Of a stretch of DNA of 64,000 nt, positions 47,551 to 58,856 are shown piece by piece. The notes under the pieces are model-generated. The model ran no database searches and was not told where the DNA came from. It saw nothing but the letters and a program-made list of their open reading frames with translations. The translations under genes and the position numbers were made by a program. The stretch lies in contig JAGQDJ010000248.1 of the NCBI GenBank assembly GCA_022885665.1, positions 88,706 through 152,705 on the forward strand. Reading direction: 5' to 3'. How positions within the stretch are numbered: position 1 is the first letter of the stretch; each line of letters begins with the position of its first letter. This DNA is from Triops longicaudatus (Eukaryota; Arthropoda; Branchiopoda; Notostraca; Triopsidae).

Positions 47551-48633
47551 GTGAAGGTGAATGTAGCTCGGATTACATGAACGAAAGATTTTACTTAAAC
47601 CAAGTATAGATAATCCTTTTTAAAAGGCAAGGATTCGCAAAAGACTCCTTTTCAGTTATGTGCTGAATTTGTAAAAGAACGGTGCTTCTATGATCTTTTG
47701 TATGCAAAACTTACACTACTACAAAAGGTGTGGTTCTTTGTTTGAGCTCAGCGGGACTGAAAAATTGCGTTTGCCGGCCCGTTCCAGCACGCGAACCGTA
47801 TGTTGCCCATCGCTGCTTTACGTAACTCTGGGAGCCTGATAAGATCTTCAGTATTGCGCCTTTCGGCGCTTCAGGAATATTCTTGACCACCCCGTACCTA
47901 GGGGCGAGGGATTCGGGGCTGTCCCGAAAAGGCATAAAAACTCCACTTAAAAAAGGAAGAAAAAACTCGAAATTGAAAAAACTGTATGCAGACAACACTA
48001 GAGCAGTAGTTGAAACCGTATGAAATGCAACGAAGTGCGAATGTGAAAAGAAATAAAAGTTTAAAGTCGTAAGCACTTCTTTTTCTGCCGATCTTTTTTC
48101 ATTCATTTCCACCAAAGGTAACAGAAGTAATTTTGTTAAGAGAAAATGGCCAAGCATATTCATCCGATCCACGTTTACAGCAACAAAAAGAAACTTTTTG
48201 GCTATAAGGTATCTCGAAATTTTGTTGAAAATTTCTGTCGAAATTGCCCCGTTTCATTGCATATTCTTATATAGTGTTACGTTTGGGAAAATAGAAAGCG
48301 AATGTTAGGCCCTGTTTTGAGAATTGATTGGGTTGTATTACTAGTTATATACGAAAAGAAAGTACAGATTTGTGCGTAACAAATTGAAGAACACTTCGAA
48401 GAGCAACATAGATTTTGTTGCGAACTATCCATACATAAGCTGCAATACTTTATTTATTAGTCCTTTACATGTGTATAGTATGTTTCACTTGATATGAACG
48501 CACGTTGGTATAGACCAATATTATAACTAATGAGTTACGAGAAATTAAATGCTGTACAAAAGGTGCAGAATGGCATTAGCAATGCGTGAACTCATGAGGA
48601 AATGAAACGCGTTGATTCAAAGAAGTAGTCGTG
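47551..48633. other. intergenic; a one-ended hAT-like terminus
   Basis: A minus-strand open frame of 153 codons (47711-48172) has no recognisable homology. Part of it is made of a repeat end: CAGCGATGGGCAAC, read on the minus strand near 47812, resembles a hAT terminus. The partner end was not found. Confidence 0.35.
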
Positions 48634-48639
48634 TTTATT
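48634..48639 (-). terminator. polyadenylation signal of the cuticle protein gene
   Basis: AATAAA on the minus strand, about 80 bases past the stop codon, a normal position for a cleavage/polyadenylation signal. Confidence 0.7.
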
Positions 48640-48717
48640 TACAAGCTATATTGTAGCATCAAAAATACAATGGACACCAAGAGGGTTCTTTTCACGGAAA
48701 GGATGATGTGAAAGTGT

Positions 48718-49220
48718 TTACAACACACCAGCGGCACGAAGAGTTGCCAAAAGCTTGACGACGTGCTCAGGCATGGGAGGAGGGGTAGGAATATGGTCAC
48801 CACGAGGCTGGAATCCATTCTCATCAGCAACGAAGCTCATGGTGATGACGGTACCGTCGGGGGCAGTGTATGAGTATCCACCTTGGGACACGACTCCTGC
48901 ATCAGTGGGAGTAATTTGCTTCACTTGTCCTGATTCTTGGCGGGAAACACCGTCACCAGTTTGAAAGCTACCAGAATCAAACGGTAAGATTCTAATTTGA
49001 AAGTCAGTAACGATTGTCATTCTTACCTAAAGCTGTAGCTTCCGTCTCCGTTAACTTCTTGCTGTTGGCTAACGATGGGCACCGGAGTTTGGTTTTGAGG
49101 ACGAGCCAGACACACGGCCACGAAAGCAGCAAGGATGATCTGCAAAATGAGAAAAGAGTGTTGTAATTTTAAGGTAAAAAGTATTGAAGTGTGGACAATT
49201 CCTTAGCTCACCAGTTTCAT
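48718..49220 (-). CDS. RR-1 cuticular protein (chitin-binding type 4)
   Basis: Exons 49212-49220, 49027-49139 and 48718-48967 join to 123 aa. The first exon carries only Met-Lys-Leu before a phase-0 intron, the usual layout of arthropod cuticle protein genes where the signal peptide is split. The signal peptide continues IILAAFVAVCLA, followed by the mature start RPQNQTP. The Rebers-Riddiford domain reads NGDGSYSFSFQTGDG, GGYSYTAPDG, FVADENGFQPRGDHIPTPPP, of the RR-1 type found mainly in soft cuticle. Conserved aromatic residues (Y, F, Y) are taken to stack on chitin. A TATA box and initiator lie upstream and AATAAA downstream. It sits between lipase copies with no functional link. Confidence 0.95.
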
Positions 49221-49262
49221 TGTTATGAGCTTGGTGTGGATACTTCGAAGAGATAAAGCTGC

Positions 49263-49300
49263 ACTGTGATTTTCCAAACCACCGACTCAGCTTTTATACG
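49263..49300 (-). promoter_or_regulatory. core promoter of the cuticle protein gene (TATA plus initiator)
   Basis: On the minus strand GTATAAAAG lies about 30 bases before TCACAGT, an arthropod-like initiator (near 49269-49263). This predicts a leader of about 45 bases before the start codon. Both elements and the spacing are typical of strongly regulated cuticle genes. Confidence 0.75.
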
Positions 49301-49958
49301 GAAAATTGGTGAATGACATTGGGGATGGCCCAACCATGACATGGATCCATCTTTCCCCATCGGCTATACCGGTACCTGTTCCTATTGACTTTCTCGCCGC
49401 ATTTTTGTGTTAGCTCTTGCCGAACACATTCACTTTCAGTTTCCCTTTCACGTAGGTGACTAAAATAGCTGATATCCAGCTGGCACATCCTATCACCTTC
49501 TAAGACGCTCCCTTCCAGAAACTTTGAAGATAGTACATTTCGAAAGAAAAAAACAATACTTTCGTCAAGTGTTACCCTCATACGTAAAGCTGTCTTTCAT
49601 GAAACTGTACATTTAAAGTATTTGTACAGTTTTCGTACAAATGTTTTAAAGGGTTTCAAAGGGTCAATCAAGAACCTTTTTCAAGAAGCTTCTTCACTTT
49701 CATTTTATGCTAAGAATTGGAACACAGGACTGGTTACACAGGAACGAGGTGAGGAAAAGATCTGCGAGGAGATAAACAGTTCTTTCCAATAATTGTGAAC
49801 GAATTTTATTATTTGAGCATTGCAAAAGTGTTTCAGTTTAGTAAAAGGTAGCAACGATAATGCAGCGAAAATATCTTAACGAAAAAGTGTAAAAAAGGAA
49901 TAGATACAACTTAAACAAATTGAACTGGCAGGATTTTCAGCTATATTTTCCTGTCAGC
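49301..49958. other. intergenic, nothing recognised
   Basis: Upstream flank of the cuticle protein gene and 3' flank of the lipase pseudogene. No supported gene or repeat. Confidence 0.4.
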
Positions 49959-52102
49959 TTAAAGCATATTAAAGAAACTCCAGATTCCGTTGTATCCTGA
50001 TGGATACGGAGACGAGGATTCCGTAGTTAACCAGTAAACACCCGGAGTCCTGTTGAAGTATAAATCGCGTTCGATTAAATATCACGCAAGCATTCTACAG
50101 TGGAGAGGGTTGAACTGTGATTACCTTATAGGAATGTGGGATCCCATAAAAGTAGTAAAATATGCCACTACAACCAGCTATATCCTCGTAATTCTAACCA
50201 CAAGGCGTAGCTACAAAGCCTTGCCGGTTAAGGATGGATTCGGCAAAATACTCCCAAAAAGGACTGTGCGAACAGCTCGCTGTATAAATGAGTAAATAAG
50301 GCTGTTATAAGCGTTGATGGCATTTCTCAATCAGTTCACCAAAAAGAGCTGTCAGTCGATCATTGTAAGAACGTCCAGGCTGAAACGAGCTCCCGTTCGG
50401 ATAGAAGTCCACGTGGCCTATACGCTCAGTGATGCCTAAGGCACCCTCGGAAAGGCTGCCAGCGTTGGTGTGAATTATATCGACAAATCGGGAGTCACTG
50501 GCGTCTAAACGTCCTCGACCACTGGCAGATTCTAACTCGGGTAAAGCTGGATCCAAGCCTAATTTCCAAATAATGATAATAATGACAACTGCTAGTAAGA
50601 TCGCCACTAATGTCAAAAATGACTTTGCATGATTCAATGCCACGTGTTTCAAGCGCTGTTCATTTTATAGTAATACAGTAGTTCCATCTTATCCATAGGC
50701 CTACATGGTTTAAGTGGTTACCGACTTCGCTGCATATGCTTACGCCAGAAAAGTTCGTGTTAGAAGCTCGTAAGTCGAAGTTGGAGTCAGAGGAATTAGA
50801 GGTCTACGCTGATTTAATTTTGAAATGAATGAGAATTACCGATTCCTTATTGAAGTCGCAAAATGTTTAACAAACCAGCATGACGGGAATATACTAATAT
50901 ATTTAAGACCCTATTTAAAACTGCTATTTTGTAACTTTTTTGGGTTAACCAGTTTTTCGGTTACCCCGTATAGAGTTCATTCGTGTGCTTGACGGATAAA
51001 GGGAATTTACTATATGAACAACGAACAGTGAGTTATCATTTTACAACGAAGCTTGCAGAGAACTATTTTCTTTGATATCAGTCAGAAATTTTTTTGTGCT
51101 GGATTAGTGCAATACACGTTAAAATCACGGCGATTTTTTTATTGCAACGAAACATGGCGTTGATCTTATTGTACCATTTTCGAGTGCTCAAATCTGGTCA
51201 TTTTCAAACCTGGGCATTACCTGTTGTTATACGGCCTGCAGTTTGACCATCTTTCTGCTTTAGCAGACGGCCAGCTTGACCACCCACAAGTGCTCCGATG
51301 CTATGACCAGTTATATGAATCTCAGTCGCATTTGCTCCGTTCTTGACCAGGAGATTGACGAAATCTCCTACATGTTCTTCAACGGGTGCTGGCTGGGCCG
51401 CTGCTGTCCTGTAATTATACGGATTTTTTGCTTCATACCAGTCCACTTTGATGACATTGACCGTCTCTTTGTCCAAATAGCCTGGCACGTTCAGATTACT
51501 TAAAATATAAATCTTAAGAAAGATGTGTTATTTGTTGAAAAGAACCTCAATATTTTGCAAAAATATTAGCCATTGTCGAGTTGGATGAACTAAGAAATCC
51601 ACGGATGATTATTTTCGTAGGAATATCTGGCTGAAAAGCTGAAAGACGCAAAGCTTGTACGTTGTTCACGTACAACTGGTCCGTCAGGTAGCTATTGGAA
51701 GATTTACTCCAGAGATAAAATTTGACACCCTTTGGATCCAGAACTGTAGGAGCGTCTCTTTAAGTTTTGCCATTGTGCAACAATTCCATTTGACTACTCG
51801 TCAATCTGCAGAACGCCAGACGTCCTCCTGCAGATATTCATTTTGAGTATTTATAGACTGTGTAATTTTGTAGCACAACTAGTATAGTAGATAATATTTT
51901 CGACATTGACTAGCATTTATCTCGCAAGTGAAAAATGTTAGAAAAACGTGAACGGAATAAAAAATTTTTACACAAAATGGAAATTGTTTTTTTACGTGTG
52001 AAATTAGTCACGTAAATTGCGTATCATTCTGAACGACAACATATAGATTTTATATTTCTTACCTGTAAAGGTACAAAGCAGTAAGAGCAAGATCACTTTC
52101 AT
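49959..52102 (-). pseudogene. pancreatic-lipase-family pseudogene (copy 3), nearly full length
   Basis: All six exons of the family layout are recognisable: 52063-52102, about 51546-51743, 51221-51481, 50340-50558, 50125-50279 and 49959-50049. They keep the conserved splice phases, signal peptide (MKVILLLLLCTFTG), HSIG nucleophile elbow, GLDPALPEL, HTNAG and CSHSPFWEYFAESI blocks. Three lesions break it: a TGA (51547-51549) as the last full codon of exon 2, a TAG (50194-50196) in exon 5 after FVATPCG, and a one-base insertion later in exon 5 before the MGSHIP block. The cysteine that closes the lid is Arg (FQPGR instead of FQPGC), and the nucleophile elbow has GHSIGAL in place of GxSLGAH. A CATAAAAG TATA-like box remains upstream. 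The good overall preservation points to recent loss. Confidence 0.85.
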
Positions 52103-52193
52103 GTTATGTGTGTGTAGCTTAGTTGCGACTGAAGCTGGTTCGAACTTTGTGAATGTCTCTCAATGTAAGCGTCACACGCTTGGAGAGCTGCTT

Positions 52194-52201
52194 CTTTTAT
52201 G
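52194..52201 (-). promoter_or_regulatory. TATA-like box of the lipase pseudogene
   Basis: CATAAAAG on the minus strand, 92 bases upstream of the ancient start codon, similar in spacing to the lipase 2 promoter. It may still drive transcription of the pseudogene. Confidence 0.4.
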
Positions 52202-53778
52202 GTCACAACAATTTCATGCAAGCGCTTAAAAAACGCAAGTCCCTAGGGCGAAAGAACAGTAGAATAAATTAATCCCAATGTGCTAGTTTAATTTTAAACT
52301 ACCTTCATAACGAGTTCGTGGTGCAGATCAGACCACAAATTTTGAAGCGGTTGTGAATTTTTGACAGCGATGTATAACGAACCTCAAAACGTTAAGGAAT
52401 ACTGTGAAGCAAGTAAGCTTAAATTCTGTTTTTGACAAGGAAAACTGTTACAAAACGAAACAGTGCACACGAGGAAAGTTGTTTGAACGTGCGTACTCAG
52501 CAAAATAGGCGACAATGGATAATTTGCGCAAAATCTTGAAATACAAATAGCTAAACACAATGGCGGACGACTTTGTAGCGGCCCATACGGAAATTTTCGA
52601 GACCGGCCCCAATAAACTTTATTAACATTATTAATACTAAGAAAGCACTGGCCCATGCGGCATTTGCCACAATGCTGCAATGGCTAGTAATGGCCTGACT
52701 TAACAGACTAATAAGAATCATTTTTAGATTCGTAGACAGGTACTGGTCACTTCGTTAGTACTTAAAGTATATTTACCCAATATTATCTTTCTTTTTTTTT
52801 TTGATAAACCTCGATCCGGGCTCTGCCCGCCTCCCACTGAATCAAAATCCCGGGTACAGCCCTGTCATGTATGTAAAAACTACATACAGCTTGTGTTCGA
52901 GCCAGTAATGTGCGCTACGTCAAGGTGAACGTATAATCTGTACTCAGATTTACCCCCACAGTTTTCCGGATATGGACCCCATATGTGTCCCTCAAAGGAC
53001 TCACAAGTTGGTCAGCCCTGCTATATATACTGTAATGCATTGCGTAAGGAAGAAATATTATTATATACTGTAAAAAATAAATCTCATTGGCTTTTCGTCT
53101 CTTAGGCGAGGAATATTAGCAAGTGTTGTACACTGAAAATTCGATAGTTAACTCTAGTTTCAGAGGTAAGGTTTTCACTTGCCGATGCGCATCACTTAAT
53201 ATATTTATTAGAAAAGTTATATGCATTGTATTCTTATGGATAGTGTACAGCCTGACTTTTTTCTGTGTTTCGCTACTAACGAAAAACTTGTTCACGGAAA
53301 CTTATCTGTCTGAAAGTGTAGTTATAGTTTTCCTTTTCTTTTGTTTTTCTTTCGAATATTTGGTAAAAAAGTTAAACGTTCTTAAATTCACTTCGTCCGG
53401 AGAGGGCAGAACCATAAATGTAAGGAACTGAAGTAGGAACGCTTAAGGTTGACGACCGCTTGCAGGTTCTGAAACCAAAATCAAGAGGGCAAAATTCGTT
53501 GAAACAAAATGTCTGTCTGGAAGTACCTGAAAAGTGTCCCCTTACGTCAGAAGGGCGTCTGAAGAACTTCTTCTGATGTCAGAACCAAAGTTACTTTATA
53601 GAAGGTTGGCTCACTGGGATGCTTCGCGTTTGAATTTGCCACGAGTCTGTATCATCGGTAATACGCTAGGGAATCAGCTCGCAGCACGTAGGGCTGGCTC
53701 GAATACAAAGCCCCTTGTGATTGAGGAAAGTGTTTATGTGCTGCGAAATCTTAATGATTATTATTAAGCGTACAATTA
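52202..53778. other. intergenic with transposon end
   Basis: No supported gene. Two open frames (102 and 77 codons, near 53123 and 53534) have no homology I recognise. Near 52850-52870 GATTTTGATTCAGTGGG, read inward on the minus strand from CAGGGCTGTACCCGGG, is one end of the same hAT-like family as the element at 16604-16749. Confidence 0.4.
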
Positions 53779-54035
<257 letters not shown>

Positions 54036-54043
54036 TACAAGTA

Positions 54044-55760
54044 CGCACATGTTTTCATTGCTATTACGATTACAATAGTACACATGTTGTATTTCGAGTG
54101 CATTTAGGCAGATCTCCGTTAACTCGTATTTTTTTTTTTTTTACTTTCCTAAAACCTTTTTCTCTCTTCGTTCCCTGAAGGTTGGTGTTTGGAAAGGTTT
54201 ATCTGTAGCTGTTTCTCCCTGACTCTAAGCTAGATTCAATAAGGTAGAAAGAGCCCACAATTAGTTTAAGGGATGAAAAGTTGCTCTGCAAAATTTGAAA
54301 AGACAACACTAGGGGACTACGGGTGACGTCAAACAACAAGCGTCCTGCAGCTCCTCTACCGTCACGCGCCAGCGAGTAAGCCAACCTTCTTCAAAACCGA
54401 CTTAGCAACCTTGTTCAAAACCGAGGCCGTACCCAGGATTTTGGTTCGGGGGTCGGGGGGTCATAGTCTGGGTCGAGGTTTTGTAAAAAAAAAAATGACA
54501 AAAATTGAACTTTTACATATTTGTGCAGTCACGCTAAAAGGTTATTTCTTTGTACCTGTCAACATACTCGAAAAGGATTACTATTGATCTGTTTAGTCAT
54601 TTTTATTTTGAGATTTTGAGCATATCCTCCAATTGTCTTCTTTTTTTGCTAAGAAAACACGCTAAAAATCGGTCCTCATGTGCATTATTTCGTTTTGTAA
54701 GTGTTTTCTTTATCGAAAACGGAGTTTGAGCTTAGTTGTTTCGCAGTAAACTAAATATTTTGTGAATTCCTTATATATCGCTTTTAAAATTCATAAACGC
54801 TTCCAAATTTGTGGTCTGGTGTGAACCACGAACTCGTTATGAAAGTAGTTCAAAACGAAACGCGCGCACTGAGATTAATTTTGATCACTGCCCTTTCATA
54901 CCTAAGATTTAAGCGTTTTTAAGCGCTTATATTAAATGTAATGCAACTTTCGCAAAATTGTCTGCCATACGTACTGATTCCGAACATTTCAAGAACTAGA
55001 GCTAAACTTCATTGTTCCTGCTCTTTCAACGACGAAGATTAAATATAAACCAGCTTTGAATTTACCTTTGCCAAAAAATGTTGGAATGTAACTCGCTTTT
55101 GTGTACATTTAAACTTTCGATTCTAAACAGAACAATTCAGAGAACTAGTGTCGAGTCCAGCAAGTTATACATGTTGGTTTTTTTTACTGCAAGATAAGGA
55201 AACGAAAGAGGATTTTTCGGATCGGACATAGCATCTTCGAACAAAACAATCGAAGTAAAAAGTTTTCACTAAATAATGCTAATAATTAAACTTACAGCTT
55301 ATTAGAAGTTCAAATCAATACATAAGTTTTCCTGGAGCATTTCAGAAAAAAGTCTTGAGTGATTTTCGCTTAACACCTCACCCCCGATTTTTACTTTCAA
55401 TGGTTGAAAATATTTCTTGAAATTATAAATTAACTTTCCTAAACCTATTTCTAATTTTTAAGACTAACTTAGAATTTGTCGAAAAATATGATGATATAGT
55501 AATCATACGTTTAAACAAAACTTTAGTGTCGCAATCAATCAAATAAATGAATGGACACTTCAAATTGAAGGCAGCCTTCCTGTTACATTATGCTTGCATT
55601 CTCAAGGTCCGATGTTTACACGTAGTATTTCGGCGTTATTTTACACAACAGAGTGAAGTGAAACTAGCTTAAAGATAATTGAACCTTTACAAACCTCACT
55701 CCGGTGAGGTTTGTTAAGTATCATTATTAATATTGTTTTGTCCTTCCCACGTTAGCATAT
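54044..55760. other. intergenic with another hAT-like end
   Basis: No gene recognised. GGCCGTACCCAGGATTTTGG at 54425-54444 is another end of the repeat family seen at 16604-16749 and 52850. The rest is AT-rich. Confidence 0.4.
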
Positions 55761-56233
55761 TGTGACGCGCCGTTTCGTCGTGGGGACGATTTTAGCACGT
55801 CGGGTCCTTAAAGGAAACGGTCTGCTTGCGGGATTTACGCATGTATTCGTGTTCTACTGTTGAAGGGGTACAGCTCTGCCCTGTGCAGCCCAACTTAGCA
55901 ACTCACTCAACTCCTCTTCGACTCTGCCTCTACCACAACTCTTCTTCTCCTCTCCAACTCCTCTGCTACCCCCAACACCACTACTACTCTCTAACTACTG
56001 CCCTCTGCCACTGCTTACTACTGCTGTGACTCTTACTACTAACTTACTACTCACTACCCCCAACGCAACTACCCCTTCTACTTATAGCAGAGCACGGGCC
56101 CACCAGGTCAACTTGGTCTACGTGCCTAACCATGCTGACTCGATGGGCGCCAGTCATCCTACTCCCAGCGTCCGAGTCTCACATGCAAGGGGCTCCGGAT
56201 GATGGTTCCCGGATAGCCGGACACCGTGTCACA
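55761..56233 (+). mobile_element. possible solo LTR
   Basis: A 473-base segment begins TGTGACGCG and ends CGTGTCACA, a short TG...CA inverted repeat like a Gypsy-type LTR. It is richer in G/C than its flanks. Its middle (55890-56060) is a pyrimidine-rich CTC/CTA low-complexity tract. No convincing 4-5 bp target duplication or internal retroelement sequence was found, so this is tentative. Confidence 0.35.
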
Positions 56234-56250
56234 TAAATTTAGGCAAACTT

Positions 56251-56331
56251 AAACACATTCTCTCGTTACATTGAGCCTAAGCACATTCTTGTGTTACATT
56301 GCAAACCTAATCTCATTCTTTCGTTACAATA
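56251..56331 (+). repeat. three diverged 28-30 bp tandem units
   Basis: Units at 56251, 56279 and 56309 share the pattern CATTCTcTcGTTACATTG with several changes. They lie just after the possible solo LTR. Confidence 0.7.
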
Positions 56332-56565
56332 TCATCTACTGCGGGTGTTTTGTGAACGAACATGAGTAGTTTCCGGTGTGAATAGCGGCACGGACATGCC
56401 TTTGCTCAGTCTTTCTGTCAAGATGTAGGCTATCAAGGACGTCCATCGTCTTACTGACAAAATTATAGCAATCGACACTGTAACGGAGAATAATGTATTA
56501 ATTCATGAGTACTGTTCACGCTCGTTTTATCTATTACACCTAGTTTAAACGTTTAGTAAATTAAC

Positions 56566-58277
56566 TTAAGAAAATTGGAAGGAAGTTCCCAACTCGTCTA
56601 GCGCAAAAGGCGGAAACGAATTAGTCCTTAAGTAGAAAACTCCTCGAGCACTACATATAGAAAATAATTAGCAATGACGTTAGTACGGAATTCGTTTTAA
56701 ACCTTATTTCTTCCAAAAATACTTACCTTTTAGAAACATCTTCTCCCATAAAATCGAAAGTATCCCGGGAGCAGAAGCTTAACCTTTCGTGCGTGGTACC
56801 GCAACGAACAGCCAAGAATCCTGTTGGATTTCTTATTGACTCGGCGTAATATTGCCAAGCCCTCGAATGGGGACAACTTGCTAATAATTGAACAATTGAT
56901 TTTACTTATTAAGTTTTGATATTTGTGTGTTTTACCCAATATGTCATTAATGATAACCATGTCTGCTCGTTGGCATCCTGGCTGAAATGAACCGTTGTTG
57001 GGGTAATAATCCACATGACCTGTTGGCTCTATTATACCATATCCGCCGGTGTCTAGTGTTCCAGCATTGGTGTGAATAATATCAACGAAATCTGCATCTG
57101 AGGCATCAATTCTTTCCTCGTAACTAACACCTTCGTATTTTGGTCCGGCTGGATCAAGCCCTGCGAAGTACACCCGAAATACTTAACTTTAAATTTAATT
57201 TTCATATAATTGCTTTGAAAATTGCTTGTTTGAAGCGGAAAATTGTCAAGCGAGGTGTTTTAGTACGTGATTCCACATAAAAGATAAAACGAGCGAAGCT
57301 TTAATTTCCTTCGTGAAGATTTAACCTTTCATTACAAGTTTTATTTTTAAAATTGTACTTTCAGTTTCTTTTTAGAAAGAGAAAGCTAATTATTTTATTT
57401 GGTTCCCTTGTATGGAATAACACTTTGAATTTCTGATCTAACATGAATCGAAATTAATCTTGACCAACTCTGACGCCTACCAGAGTTATTATTTTTCGCC
57501 TCACCTGTAATACGAGGAATAGTCTGTCCAAATCTTTCTTTTAAACTGCGTCCAACATGACCAGCAACATGTGCACCCAGGCTGTGACCGATAGTGTGAA
57601 TGTTGCTGAGGCTGGCCCCGTTTTGGACCAAAAATTGAATAAATTCTGCCACCAACTCGCCAACTGCTTTCACACGTGCCACGGCAGAAGCATAGCCGAG
57701 TGGTTGTTGGGCTCTTTGCCAAAATACAGCTACAAGATTAAGATCCCGAGTTTCGAAGTAAGCTAGGGTATAGAACAGTTAAAACATTAATTCCGTAAAA
57801 AGTCGCGACATCTTATAATTCGACATCGCGACATACAAGGTTTACCGTCTCTTAAGCTTACTACCAGCGGATTGCCAGTGTCTTTCGCAAGTCCATGGAT
57901 GGCAATTTTAATTGGCAAAGTGAAATCAAAAGAAGAGTTGTGTAACGATTCAGCATCGTCCAAAAGTAACTCTTCCCCTTTCGTGAGATACGTGTCAGTT
58001 GTCCATAACAAAAACTGGACGTCGTCTGGGTTTAAGGGCTTAAACATTTGACGTAACTGCTGCAGCGATAAGGACTCCATAAAGGAGCTCGAATCGCGAA
58101 ATTCGTGTGCAAAAAGTTGAGTGGAGCACGTGTCTAAGCAAGAAGTAAAACTCAATTGATAGCAAAGCAAAAACTCATTGCGTACTAGTAGTAGAGAAAT
58201 ACTAAAAATTGTCTCAAGAGTTTTGTTATTTTACCAGCACAGAAAAGCGTCACCACAAATAAAAGGATTGTTTTCAT
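56566..58277 (-). CDS. pancreatic-lipase-family secreted lipase 4
   Basis: Six exons (58235-58277, 57846-58133, 57505-57762, 56936-57160, 56727-56880, 56566-56650) join to 350 aa with the cluster's phases 1,1,1,1,2. The signal peptide is MKTILLFVVTLFCAG. Exon 2 is longer than in its sisters and adds an N-terminal segment rich in Ser and Gln. Blocks are VQFLLWTTD, IAIHGLAKDTG, GHSLGAHVAGHVG with S171, GLDPAGPKYEG with D199, HTNAG, GHVDYYPNNGSFQPGC and SCPHSRAWQYYAESI with H276, so the triad is intact. The lid is about 14 residues. The usual AVDW block reads AVFWQ, with Phe replacing a nearly invariant Asp next to the oxyanion region. The end is GVFYLRTNSFPPFALDE plus a short tail. Confidence 0.92.
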
Positions 58278-58790
58278 TTTTTCGAAAAGTGATGTACGAT
58301 GCCCACAGTAAAACACAACTATCAGACGAACACCTCCTTGTAGAAATAGCACGTGTGCGAACTGCTTTTCCGTAAGCTTTCTTCAAGAGGGAAAAATATA
58401 TTATTGTATTTGATGACTAATCAATAGGACTCTCTACGACTTCGCTACACTTTCTCCCTGCTGATTTGACTTTCTCTGATTTACCAAACTTCTGGAAAGG
58501 AAAGAGAAATGTAAATTTATTGCGAGAAAATGAGTTTTTAGTTAACGTCGTTAACGAAGTAAGGTAACGGTAAACAGTTACGTAACATACTGCGTAAGTA
58601 TTTTCCGACAATTTGCGACTAGTTCTGTAATTCATGCTTGTGTACCAGCTGTCGTTACACTAGTGATCGTGTCAGTTTATTACGGCTTGTTTTATCAGGG
58701 GTAACTCACGCAGTATAATTAGAAATTAATCAACGCCGTGAGTCAGCTAGTAATAGAGGTAATTTTGCGGCTATTAGAAAACTATTCAGG
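58278..58790. other. short gap between lipases 4 and 5
   Basis: Only about 580 bases separate the start of lipase 4 from the stop of lipase 5 on the same strand, so the lipase 4 promoter must lie here. An AT-rich AATATATTTTTC stretch near 58391-58402 is the only TATA-like candidate. Confidence 0.35.
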
Positions 58791-58796
58791 TTTATT
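58791..58796 (-). terminator. polyadenylation signal of lipase 5
   Basis: AATAAA on the minus strand, about 60 bases past the stop codon of lipase 5. Confidence 0.65.
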
Positions 58797-58856
58797 GCAA
58801 CTAAAATGTATACACAAAGGCTGCAGAGATGGTGATAAACAAATTGTTGTGTCGCG

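Noticed and set aside
47711..48172. 153-codon minus-strand frame
   Set aside because: Includes repeat-end sequence (CAGCGATGGGCAAC), lacks homology and good splice or start signals.
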